7,959 bases of DNA from an uncultured Verrucomicrobiota bacterium (GCA_937873255.1 CALMVM010000068.1:1-7959); one strand, 5' to 3'; positions 1 through 7,550 are shown, counted from the first letter of the stretch. Numbers and translations: made by a program. Notes: generated by a model from the sequence alone, not told the origin.

Positions 1-156
1 GGCGAGGGCGAGACCTGCCACGCGGAGCGTTGGCATTGCACGCTGCGCCAGCGACTCGGACGCTTCGTGCGTAAGACCCTCTCCTTTTCCAAGTGCGAGC
101 GGATGCACGACCTGGCGTTGAAGTTGTTCCTTCACCATTACAACCTTGTCCTTTAA
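1..156 (+). CDS. IS1-family transposase, C-terminal fragment
   Basis: The window opens inside this gene; 51 codons and a TAA stop remain. The peptide begins [18 protein letters not shown] and continues with [11 protein letters not shown], then an [13 protein letters not shown] tail. The E-R-W/F-x-x-TLRQR...R-x-VRK-x-LSFSK block is characteristic of the C-terminus of IS1-family (InsB-type) DDE transposases; a Glu in the ETCHAER stretch probably supplies the last acidic residue of the catalytic triad. The enzyme would excise and insert its own element. The start and the other catalytic residues lie left of the window, so I cannot tell whether the gene is intact or needs the programmed frameshift some IS1 elements use. 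It runs convergently into pseudogene A, whose 3' end it replaces. The family call is confident; the exact element is not known. Confidence 0.9.
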   Translation, partial: GEGETCHAERWHCTLRQRLGRFVRKTLSFSKCERMHDLALKLFLHHYNLVL

Positions 157-171
157 TTAATCGCCACTACC
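153..171. repeat. Probable right terminal inverted repeat of the IS1-like element
   Basis: Read inward from 171 on the minus strand the sequence is GGTAGTGGCGATTAATTAA. IS1 itself starts GGTRATG, so GGTAGTG is a reasonable family variant. The repeat would reach the transposase stop codon (TAA at 154-156), a compact arrangement. It can only be proven by finding the matching left repeat outside the window, so its inner limit is a guess. Confidence 0.55.
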
Positions 172-180
172 GGAACACCG
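172..180. repeat. Predicted one copy of the IS target-site duplication
   Basis: IS1-family elements usually duplicate 8-10 bp of target. If the IS ends at 171, the adjacent 9 bases GGAACACCG should recur directly outside the left end of the element, beyond this window. These bases are still coding sequence of pseudogene A. This is a prediction; the second copy is not visible here. Confidence 0.35.
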
Positions 181-2192
181 GCGCACAGAGCCCTTCGCGG
201 CAACGGTAGAGTTGTTTCTCCCAGGTCAACCAGCTCATCCCCTAATTGTCCACCGCCATGGACTCGGGCGACCGGGTGACGGCTCCCGCCGGCGGGTTGG
301 GCCGGCGGGCGGGAGCGTTCCGGACCTCCTCATCGGCGTAGCCCGGCTGGTTGACGGCGGATCGTTTCCAAACGTTATCGCCCGTGTATTCCCAAGTCTC
401 TTGGTGGATGTTGACCGACAGCGTGCCCGCGCCGTTGAAAAACGGCGGCCCGTCGAAGCGATGGCGTCCCTCGGGTCCGTGGATTTCGTTGCGCTTCCAA
501 TGCCGCCACACCTCGCCGTCGAACCAACCGACCGCCGTCCTCGACTCCAGGTAGCAGATTTGTCCGCGCGGCCCGAAGCGCGCGAGATCATCGACGGATT
601 CCGACACGGGCAATTCGGCGGCCGGGCCGGGCGCCGCCTGCGCTTCCAATGCGTTTTCCATCCCGTTGTACCGTTCCCAATGGTCCCTGGCCGGCTCGTA
701 GATCAGAATCGTCTTGCGATCCTGGCCGACATCGACCAGCCAGACGCGCCCCTTCCCATCGACGCCCATCGGACGGCGATACCAACTGCCCGCCAACCCA
801 TCGGTGGGCAGGTCGTGCGTGATCCACTTCTCGCCGTCCCATTCGACGAGCGTCTTGACGTCGGACTCGCGCAGTCCCCAGAGATGGCGGCGGTCGTCGG
901 ACACGAAGGCATAAGATGCGCGCACGTAGCTCAGGCGGCGATTGCCGTCCGCCGTTGCCGTGCGGGCGAGGAGTTTGTTGAGCGGGCCGGTCCAAACGTG
1001 CGCGTTGTTGTCCACGCAGAGCCAGCGGCCCGGTTCGGACAAAGGCAGCAGCCGCAGCGGATCGGTCATCGGAAAACCCTGCTGCCAGTTCAAGAGGCGC
1101 GGCGAACCCTCGTCCGGCACGAACCACAGACCGTTGCTCATGCTGCCCAGGAAATATCCGCCGTCGGTGCGTGCCCAGACCCGGTGCGCGGAGGAGCCGG
1201 TGAGGGTATCGGCGTCGAGGGAACCGACGAGCTTTTCCCAACGGCCGCCGCGCAGGCTCCAGAGGCTGTGCAGAGCACGCGAACCGAAGCCGTGCAAAAC
1301 GAAAATCCAGTCGTCGGCTCCGCGCGGGAAAATTTCCGTGATGCCGCGCGCTTCGGCGGGCTGGTCCGGCACGCGCTCCAACCGGAAGGTGGCGGTGTCG
1401 AGCATGTACAGGCCGTCGTAGACCACGCTCATCCACAGGTGTCCTGCATCCCTCGGCGCGAGCAGTCCGAGGTGCCGCCGCGTGTTCTCGGCCGGCAGCG
1501 GATCGCGCAAGGTGAACCGCTCGCCGTCGTAGACCAGCAGCCCGCGCAACAGGAGATGCCCGGCGTAAAAACCCTGCGAGTGGAACCAGACCCGGCCCTG
1601 GGTATCCTCGCAGGAAAGTACCTGGTCCCAGCCTTCCACGCGCGCCTGGACGGACCCGGACGTTTGCCCCGGGATGAAACCTTCCTCCATGGCGAGCACG
1701 CGCACGCACCCGGCGGTGCCGTCGGGCGAGAGCCGGCAGATGTACGGGCTGGAATTGGTCCAGCCACACGTTGTTCCTGGAAGCCGCGAGCAGGCACGGG
1801 AACCCCGGACCCGGGTCGGGGTGGGCGAGCGCGACAGGATCGGGCGGGCGTTCCTGCTTGCCGCGCTGCACGCTGAAATAACGTTCCTTTTCCTGGTTGC
1901 CCCACAGGCACGCCACCGCGCCGTCCGCGCGGCAAACCAGCGCCAGGGCTCGGCATTTTTTGTCGGCCATGCCGTTGACCGGCACCTCGCGCCAACGATT
2001 GCCCGCGAGCCGGTAAAGCGGTCCGGCGATGCGCGGATCAATCCCCCAGATTTCGCCGTCGCCGTCGCGCACGACATCCCGGATCGGAGGCGGCTTGTCG
2101 GGGGCGGATTCATCGCCGCGCAGGGGCGACAGAGCGAGGGACGCGCAAAGCAGAGCGTAGGCGAACAGCGGAGGGCGGCGGCTTACACTCAT
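172..2192 (-). pseudogene. Gene A: exported beta-propeller protein, paralogue of gene B, disrupted
   Basis: The start is the ATG at 2192, overlapping the TGA of gene B by four bases (ATGA), which suggests coupled translation. The N-terminus (MSVSRRPPLFAYALLCASLA) is a signal peptide. About 145 residues are read in this frame to VWLDQ. The homologous sequence then continues one base out of frame from YICRLSPDGTAG, so a one-base gain or equivalent lies near 1742-1765. The second frame runs to a TAG at 244-242. Past it the same frame still encodes SWLTWEKQLYRCREG, matching YWLTWQGELYRAVPG of gene B, until the IS1-like element cuts it at 172/171. Propeller-type repeats (GRVWFHSQG, HLWMSVVYDGLYML, WDGEKWITH, GRVWLVDVG, WFDGEVWRHWKRN) align block by block with B. 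The part matching B residues after about 647, including the Ig-like and HEAT-like tail, is missing. The ancestral role would be an exported repeat protein like B. A sequencing error could explain the frameshift alone but not all three lesions. Confidence 0.88.
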
Positions 2193-4741
2193 GGGTTCTT
2201 TTCCGGCGACGGCGGGGGGATGTTCCGCGTGCGTTCGATCTGTCCGAGGGTTGCGTCGATCCACCAGCGGCGGTCCGCGTCCGCCGTTTGACGCGCCGCG
2301 CGCAACGCGGGCACCGCCAGGTCCGGCTGCAAGGCCAGCGCGTCGACCGAGGATTTTCGTCGGGCGTAATCGGGGTCCGCCAACCCGGCGACCAGGTCCG
2401 CGATCTGCCGGGCCGGATCGATCCGGATCTCGAAGGCCGTCTCGGCCGGGCGACCCTCCGCTTGCAGTTCCGCGTCGTGGGAGGTCGCGCGGAGTCGGTG
2501 TTTTCCGTTGGCCAAGCCGCTCAGGGTGAGCGGGTTGTCCCTGGAAACCTGCCAGGGGCCGTCGTCCAGTTGCCAGCGCGTTTCCACCGGCAGCGCGGAT
2601 TCCACCTTGAACCGCACCTGCACCGCGTCCGCTGCGATGGGCACCACGGCAACCGTCGTGCGCGGGGGGGCGGAGCGCGGCTTGAGGAGAAAATTCTGCG
2701 TCCCGGCCATCGTGGTTCCCAGCAGCGCGTTCCCCCGGTTGTCCACGTAGACGGCGCGCATCTTGCGCTCGGTGTGGAAGGGGCTGGACTCCCCCGGAAC
2801 GAACACTTTCGCGCAATGGCCGGGAACGGCGCGGTAGAGCTCGCCCTGCCAGGTGAGCCAGTACGTGCCCAGGTTGTCCTGCACGATGGAATCCGGCTCG
2901 GCCGTCACGCAGCCTTCCGGGGGTTCGGGATGGACCGCGCGGTTGTTGCCCGAGTTCTCGCTCCAGATATCGGTCGGGAAACGGCTCTGGAAGGGCACTT
3001 CCGACCACTGACCATCGTCGCTCCTGCGCCGGGTCGTCTTGTCGCGCAGGTTGACGCAGAGACGGCCGTCGGCGTCGAACCACGGCGGCCCCAGCGCGCT
3101 GTCGTCGGTCTTGCCGGTGATCTGCCGCCGCTCGAAGCGTTGCCATGCCGCGCCGTCGTAGTAGAGGATCGATCCCACGTCCCGCCGGAAGGCGATCCGC
3201 CGGCCGTCCGCGCCGTATTGCGGATCGACCGCGAACAGAGGGTTCGGCGGGAAATGCGGCGGATGATCCCGCAACTCCAGGTAGGCGGTCTGCGTGTCGG
3301 CGAAATTCCGCCACTGACCCGTCCTTGTATCCAGGACGTGCGTCTTGCGCTCGCCGTTGGAGGTATCGACCCACAGACGGCCCTCGGCATCGGCGAGCGG
3401 GGTCGTGACCCGGAACATTTTCTCCGCGCCCGGGATGGGGTAAGCGGCCCACTTCTCGCCGTCCCATCCGCTCAACGCGCCGGGCGAATCCCTCAGCACG
3501 ATCCAGGGACGCCCGTCGGCGTCCGGCGTCCAGCCCGACTCCGAGTTGACCGGAACGATCCGGGGATTTTCCTGGTCGCGCGGCGGCAGCGAAAGCGCGC
3601 CGTGGAATATCTTGGCGGAGTGCCCGATGGCAAAGAACGTCCCGTCGGGCAGACGGGTGAGGGTGCGCACGTCTTCCACGGGAAAACCGGAACGCCACGA
3701 CAACGGCGCGGGCGGGCCCTGCCGGGGGATGAACCACGGCCCCGCCGCGTACGCTCCCACGAGGAGCCCCTCGTTGACCGGGAGCCAGGGGCGGGAATAC
3801 CAGGCGTTGAAGTGCGTGTCCAGTTCCGGGAGCACCTGCTGCCAGGTGCCGTCGCGCCAGCGCCAGAGGATTTCCGGCGGGGAGGCAGGCGCGCCCGTGT
3901 CGTGCTCGACGGCGTAGAGGTCGCTGCCGGCGACGAACATCTCGTGCACGCAGCACAGCGCGTCGGGCGCGGGGTCGGGCAGACGCTCCAGCGCAAGGGA
4001 CTCGACATCGAGGCGGTAGACGCCGTCCGAGCGCACGCTCATCCACAGGTGCCGTTCGTCCGCCCGGGCGAGGGTGAGGATCTTGGCTCCCTTCTTCAAG
4101 GTAGCGCAGGGGTCGCGCCGCTCCGCCTTTTCGCCGTCGAGCACCAGGACGCCGCGCAAGGTCGCCCAGTTGGACGCCATCGGGCCCGACCAGACCCAGA
4201 CGCGGCCCAGCCCGTCCTCGACGGCTTGGATTTCGTTGTAGCCCTGCTTGGCCAGCTTCGGCGCGTCGAGTTCCTCCGGGGTGACCTCGTGCGCGAGATG
4301 GACGCCCGCGTCGTCCACGCGGTAGACCTGCGGGAATTTCCCGGTGATCCAGAGGCGGTTGTGCGAATCCGCCAGCGGCGTCGTCTGCAAACCGCTCCCC
4401 TCGATCCGGCCGGCGCAGGTCCCGACCAGCCGCGCCTTTTCCCGCCCCAGGTGCCGCGTGACGGCGAGCGTCTGGTCGTCGATCCGCCACAGGCAAGCCA
4501 CGGAGCCGTCAGCCATGACGGCGACCTTGGCCGGCATGGCATGGGCGAGCGCATCGGCCGGGGCCGCCTGCTCCTCCCACTGCCGGCCGTCGAAACGGTA
4601 GACACGCCCGTACTCCGCCCGGCTGAAAGCCCACAGGCAGCCCGCGCGATCCTGCGCCGCATCCTCGAAGTAAGGCGGCGGCGGCTCCAACGCGACGGCG
4701 GCGGACGCAGCCGCCAACCAGAGCAAAAGCGCCAGACGCAT
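2189..4741 (-). CDS. Gene B: exported multi-blade beta-propeller protein with Ig-like and HEAT-like tail
   Basis: This 850-residue protein begins with a signal peptide (MRLALLLWLAAASAAVA, cleavage expected near residue 17). Residues of about 25-680 hold roughly a dozen degenerate propeller repeats of the form D-x-x-GR-x-W...Y...W, for example RAGCLWAFS, NRLWITGKF, GRVWVWSG, HLWMSVRSDGVYRLD, WDGEKWAAYP, GRLWVDTS and YYDGAAWQRFER. They resemble the two-component-regulator-propeller type, enough for two propellers. Residues of about 690-772 look like an Ig/Y_Y_Y-like beta domain (RWQLDDGPWQ, LANGKHRLRATSHD). Residues of about 775-838 resemble a HEAT-type helical repeat (IADLVAGLADPDYARRKSS, VPALRAARQ, DRRWWIDATLGQIE). 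No transmembrane segment, kinase or other output domain is visible, so this is a stand-alone periplasmic or secreted protein, perhaps a binding scaffold; its ligand is unknown. Its start lies 9 nt after the stop of C and it overlaps A. No clear ribosome binding site precedes the ATG. The gene is confident, the architecture good, the function unknown. Confidence 0.88.
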   Translation of the reverse strand: MRLALLLWLAAASAAVALEPPPPYFEDAAQDRAGCLWAFSRAEYGRVYRFDGRQWEEQAAPADALAHAMPAKVAVMADGSVACLWRIDDQTLAVTRHLGREKARLVGTCAGRIEGSGLQTTPLADSHNRLWITGKFPQVYRVDDAGVHLAHEVTPEELDAPKLAKQGYNEIQAVEDGLGRVWVWSGPMASNWATLRGVLVLDGEKAERRDPCATLKKGAKILTLARADERHLWMSVRSDGVYRLDVESLALERLPDPAPDALCCVHEMFVAGSDLYAVEHDTGAPASPPEILWRWRDGTWQQVLPELDTHFNAWYSRPWLPVNEGLLVGAYAAGPWFIPRQGPPAPLSWRSGFPVEDVRTLTRLPDGTFFAIGHSAKIFHGALSLPPRDQENPRIVPVNSESGWTPDADGRPWIVLRDSPGALSGWDGEKWAAYPIPGAEKMFRVTTPLADAEGRLWVDTSNGERKTHVLDTRTGQWRNFADTQTAYLELRDHPPHFPPNPLFAVDPQYGADGRRIAFRRDVGSILYYDGAAWQRFERRQITGKTDDSALGPPWFDADGRLCVNLRDKTTRRRSDDGQWSEVPFQSRFPTDIWSENSGNNRAVHPEPPEGCVTAEPDSIVQDNLGTYWLTWQGELYRAVPGHCAKVFVPGESSPFHTERKMRAVYVDNRGNALLGTTMAGTQNFLLKPRSAPPRTTVAVVPIAADAVQVRFKVESALPVETRWQLDDGPWQVSRDNPLTLSGLANGKHRLRATSHDAELQAEGRPAETAFEIRIDPARQIADLVAGLADPDYARRKSSVDALALQPDLAVPALRAARQTADADRRWWIDATLGQIERTRNIPPPSPEKNP

Positions 4742-4750
4742 GGCCGCGTT

Positions 4751-6271
4751 TTACCAGGAATAATGGACCTTGTAATTGAGAACCTTTTCCTCGTCGGGCT
4801 TGATCTGCACGCGGAACTCGATGGCCTGCGAGTCTGTCTTGACGAACGGGTCGCTGTGCTCGGAGATGTCCCAGTTCGTCCAGCGGTAGAGGTGTTCGAC
4901 GACGCGGATTTCCACCGTTTCCTTCTTGTGGTTGCGCAGGCGGATCTCGAACCACTCGTCGGCCCACTGGTTGCGCGAATTGTCCACCTTGTAGGCCGTG
5001 CGCTTGCGCTCGCCGGTCAGGTCGAAGGCCGAGCCCGTGAAGACTCGCACCGTCTCATCCTTGGGTGTGTGGTCGATGACGTTCTCGCCCGTGAACTCCA
5101 ACTGCCCGTCCGAGTCGCGCCGGTAAAAACGCACGCGGCCCTTGGGCAGCGGCATGCCGAGGCGGTTGGCCTCCGAGTTCTTGAACTCGCGCATCGTCCA
5201 CACTTTCGGGTTGCTCTGCGTGCCGTATTCCGACTGGTTGCGGATGCTTTCCATGTTGTAGCCCCGGTAGCGGTTCGCATCGATCTTGACGCCGTCGTAC
5301 ACGTAGAAGCGCGTGGAGGTAACGCCCTCCGTGCGCACGAACTCGACCTGCTTGGTCTCGCGGTCGTGTAGCGTCGTGGGTAGCGGCAAGGTGTAGAGAT
5401 GGTAATCGTCGAAGGTTTTTTCGGTCACGGCGAGGTCGTCGGAAACTTTGTCGTAAGCAAACCTAGACGCGCCTGCGGTCACGGCCATCGCGTTCCCGTT
5501 GGGGTCGATTTTATTCACGTCGCCGGCCATGAGTTTGATCCGCGCGTCGGCGAAGGTCTTGCCGCTCTGGTTGTCGATGGTCACGAGGCCCGTGAGGTCG
5601 ATCCGGTCGCCCTTCTCCGGCGCGACGACGCTGTAGTCCGCCTCCCAACTCATGCCTCCGGTGATGTAAGCCAGTTCGGCGTCGAGCTTGGCGGCGTCGG
5701 TGCTGTCGATCTTCCAGGCGAGCGTCGGCTTGAGGATCGCGTCGTCGGCCAGCGCGGGGAAGAGTGGTTGGCCGGGTAGGGAAAAACGCAGCTTGCCGTC
5801 CACCTCGATGATGGGCTCGCCCATGCCGGTGCCGTTGTTGGCGTAGGCCATCTGCTGCTGGTAATACTGCTGGTTGTAGCGTTGCAGGCCGACGGAATGC
5901 GGCACGTAGCCGCTGCGGATGATCTTGCCGTGGACGATCTCTTCCTTCGCCTCCGGATGGGTCACGAGGAAGTCGATGGTCTTGCCCTCGAACAACGAGA
6001 GCAAGAGCGATTGCGAGACGGGGTCGGCGCGGTAGTTTTGTTCGAGGATGCGCAGGCGCACCTTGCCAGCCGGGTCGCGCAGGATGACCGAATCGGGCTC
6101 CAAGTGCGTGGTCGTGTCGGTGAAGCGCACGTCATTCGCCCCGGCCTTGAGGTCGAGCGGAACGGTGTCGCGCACGACGGCGAAATTCTGGTTGTAGATC
6201 GTCAGCGCCGGATCGGCGGCGAACGCGTCGGCCAGCGGGAGAACGAGCAGGAGAAGAAGGGATTTGTACAT
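4751..6271 (-). CDS. Gene C: exported DUF4139-domain protein
   Basis: From the ATG at 6271 this is a 506-residue protein with a classical signal peptide (MYKSLLLLLVLPLADAFA, cleavage after residue 18). Residues of about 22-100 (LTIYNQNFAVVRDTVPLDL, then EPDSVILRD) are the N-terminal beta region usual in the family. AYITGGMSWEADY at 201-213 and IDNQSGKTFADARIKLMAGD at 232-251 match the hallmark of DUF4139 proteins. GRVRFYRRDSDGQLEFTGE at 378-396 and IDHTPKDE at 399-406 are typical of the C-terminal part. A Gln/Tyr/Asn-rich loop (about 132-146) interrupts the middle. DUF4139 has no settled biochemical role; the protein should act beyond the inner membrane. An in-frame ATG at 6295 gives eight more residues (MFPPTLQS) and has a weak GGA upstream, so it is a possible alternative start; I chose 6271 because it gives the more compact signal peptide. 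It lies 9 nt before B, clearly in one operon. No transmembrane segment is seen besides the signal. Confidence 0.9.
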   Translation of the reverse strand: MYKSLLLLLVLPLADAFAADPALTIYNQNFAVVRDTVPLDLKAGANDVRFTDTTTHLEPDSVILRDPAGKVRLRILEQNYRADPVSQSLLLSLFEGKTIDFLVTHPEAKEEIVHGKIIRSGYVPHSVGLQRYNQQYYQQQMAYANNGTGMGEPIIEVDGKLRFSLPGQPLFPALADDAILKPTLAWKIDSTDAAKLDAELAYITGGMSWEADYSVVAPEKGDRIDLTGLVTIDNQSGKTFADARIKLMAGDVNKIDPNGNAMAVTAGASRFAYDKVSDDLAVTEKTFDDYHLYTLPLPTTLHDRETKQVEFVRTEGVTSTRFYVYDGVKIDANRYRGYNMESIRNQSEYGTQSNPKVWTMREFKNSEANRLGMPLPKGRVRFYRRDSDGQLEFTGENVIDHTPKDETVRVFTGSAFDLTGERKRTAYKVDNSRNQWADEWFEIRLRNHKKETVEIRVVEHLYRWTNWDISEHSDPFVKTDSQAIEFRVQIKPDEEKVLNYKVHYSW

Positions 6272-6394
6272 GGACTGGAGGGTGGGCGGAAACATTCTGA
6301 TCCAGATTTGCCCCGCTTCCAAGATCAACGATCCAGCGGCAACAATCTTAGGGACTCGGCGCGTTCATTTTCTCGAAAGGCAAAGCGGCTTTCC

Positions 6395-7429
6395 TCAAGG
6401 AACTGGCGGATGGAATTCGAAGGCGTCCGGCGGCACGTCGATGGCCACGCGCACGTTTGAAAACTCGTATTCGCAACGCGGCTGGTCGCCCTCCGGCAGC
6501 GGGACCCGCTGGCTGGTGACCCAACGGACCGCGCCTTCGGCGCTCACGCCCGGCGGCAGGTTCACCGGCCGATGACGCGCATCGATTTGCACCGGACTGG
6601 TCACGCTCGGTCCCGGATTCAACATGCGGCTCGACACCCTCGCCGGGAACCAGAACCCGTCCGCCACCTGCGAGAACTCCGCCACCTCGAACACGGACTC
6701 CGGTTCCTCATCGGCAGCCGCTTCGGCGAAACGGATCAGCGCGTACGCACGCTCGGGATCGAGATGATAGACGTGGCGACCGCCCCGCGTGAACACCTGC
6801 TCCAGCCGCAACACCCGGCGGCCGTGCGGCGTGCTCTCCCAATCGGCGGTGCGCGCTTCCACGATCCCGCGTGCGTCGAAGCGTTCCGGTTCCAGGATAG
6901 CCCGGGCCAGCCGCATGGGTTCGGACTCCACCGGGCCGATCTGGCCGGCGAACTCGCGACGGCCGAAGCGGCAAAGCAGAAACCGCTCGCCGGTCAGGTA
7001 GATGTCCGTGGGACGCAGGTAAACGGTGGCGCGCCAGCGACGCTCCTTGGCATAGCTGGTGGTCTGGCGGCCATCGCCGATCTCGGTATGGGTCCGGACG
7101 ACGAACCCGCGCCGGGACGGGTCGTTGCTCGTACGCGCCGCCCCATCGGCGAACCAACGGACGACCTGTGGGTCATACTCCGCGCGGAAACGCCGCTGCC
7201 CGCCGTTCGCCTCGCGTGCGTCGATCAGGACGTAGACACGGGTGGGTTGGGGGAAAGGAACCCAAAGGTTTTCCGCAGACGCATCGTAGCTGAATTGCTG
7301 ACAGACACAGTCCAACTCAAACGCGCAAAGACGGGCGTCCTGAGCTTCGGCGAAGGCAAGCAGTTGACGAAGCTCGTCTTGCATGGGGGCGGGGAATCGC
7401 GCGAGGCAACCGGCGCGATCATATCTCAT
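6395..7429 (-). CDS. Gene D: uncharacterised protein, possibly LolA-like
   Basis: This is a 344-residue reading frame from the ATG at 7429, with a TGA in frame upstream at 7480-7478 and no other start between. I do not recognise the family with certainty. The N-terminus (MRYDRAGCLARF) is not a signal peptide, and the region of residues 35-46 (CAFELDCVCQQF) holds three cysteines. The middle is rich in beta-type strands and arginine. The C-terminal pattern, GFWFPARVSSRM followed about 70 residues later by EYEFSNVRVAIDVPPDAFEF, resembles lipoprotein-sorting (LolA/LppX-like) proteins of Planctomycetota and Verrucomicrobiota, but those are normally exported. Either this one is cytoplasmic, the start is wrong, or a signal was lost. 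The ATG at 7384 (MQDELRQLLAFAEAQ) is an alternative start. It is the first gene of the minus-strand group, 123 nt upstream of C and divergent from the MerR-type gene. That the gene is real is likely from its length, clean stop and neighbours; its function is an open question. Confidence 0.7.
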   Translation of the reverse strand: MRYDRAGCLARFPAPMQDELRQLLAFAEAQDARLCAFELDCVCQQFSYDASAENLWVPFPQPTRVYVLIDAREANGGQRRFRAEYDPQVVRWFADGAARTSNDPSRRGFVVRTHTEIGDGRQTTSYAKERRWRATVYLRPTDIYLTGERFLLCRFGRREFAGQIGPVESEPMRLARAILEPERFDARGIVEARTADWESTPHGRRVLRLEQVFTRGGRHVYHLDPERAYALIRFAEAAADEEPESVFEVAEFSQVADGFWFPARVSSRMLNPGPSVTSPVQIDARHRPVNLPPGVSAEGAVRWVTSQRVPLPEGDQPRCEYEFSNVRVAIDVPPDAFEFHPPVP

Positions 7430-7500
7430 CCGCGTGGCAGGTCGAACACGAACTCGGCCGGTGAAACGACCGGGTGATCAGCGGGACGCGGCAGGGCACC

Positions 7501-7550
7501 TTGGCAAATACCCGCGCATTCATGTTGACAATGTTCATTGATATTGCCAA
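7501..7550. promoter_or_regulatory. Inverted repeat in the divergent spacer
   Basis: TTGGCAA at 7501-7507 and TTGCCAA at 7544-7550 are perfect inverted copies 36 nt apart, extending by three more bases (ATA/TAT) if one extra A is allowed. They flank the TTGACA box and the CAATG-TT-CATTG dyad. They could be paired operator half-sites, but seven-base arms can occur by chance in an AT-richer spacer. Confidence 0.35.

Larger units (their letters stand above)
1..171 (+). mobile_element. Right end of an IS1-family insertion sequence
   Basis: This stretch holds the transposase tail (1-156) and 15 nt of non-coding DNA to the probable right terminus at 171. The boundary is placed by two independent signs. 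Read on the minus strand, coding similarity of pseudogene A to its paralogue B stops exactly here, after codons for CAPVF. The sequence at that point reads GGTAGTGGCGATTAATTAA inward, which fits the GGT-A/G-x-TG start of IS1-family ends. The left end lies outside the window. Boundary accuracy is probably within a few bases. Confidence 0.8.

Noticed and set aside
242..244. Recoding of the TAG (stop-codon readthrough) in gene A
   Set aside because: The frameshift upstream and the IS truncation downstream make the gene non-functional anyway, so a nonsense mutation is the simpler explanation.
1742..1765. Programmed ribosomal frameshift in gene A
   Set aside because: No slippery heptamer, stop codon in place or stimulatory structure is evident at the switch, and paralogue B reads through the region in one frame.
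212..1876. A 554-codon open frame on the plus strand
   Set aside because: It is antisense to pseudogene A, where the minus strand aligns with B through many blocks; no independent evidence supports coding here.
588..4496. A 1302-codon open frame on the minus strand
   Set aside because: Its upstream part is an out-of-frame, Arg/Gly/Pro-rich shadow of gene B. Only the part from 2192 to about 1760 is real coding sequence (the N-terminus of gene A); below that it is again shadow. High GC keeps it free of stops.
2288..5371. A 1027-codon open frame on the plus strand
   Set aside because: It lies antisense to B and C, has no domain or signal peptide I can recognise, and its composition is that of a reverse-complement GC-rich coding shadow. 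B and C on the other strand have clear signal peptides and family motifs.
6272..6394. Possible terminator or internal promoter between D and C (GAAAG/CTTTC hairpin near 6376-6394, TAAGAT at 6350-6345)
   Set aside because: The hairpin has only a five-base stem with a long loop and no T-run, and the TAAGAT has no -35 box at a suitable distance. I see nothing firm in this spacer.
7419..7538. A 39-residue minus-strand frame ending in CSTCHADEI, containing a CXXCH heme-c-like motif, overlapping the start of gene D
   Set aside because: It has no signal peptide and no ribosome binding site, overlaps the divergent promoter region, and a single CXXCH in a short frame is easily fortuitous. A leader peptide role is possible but unsupported.
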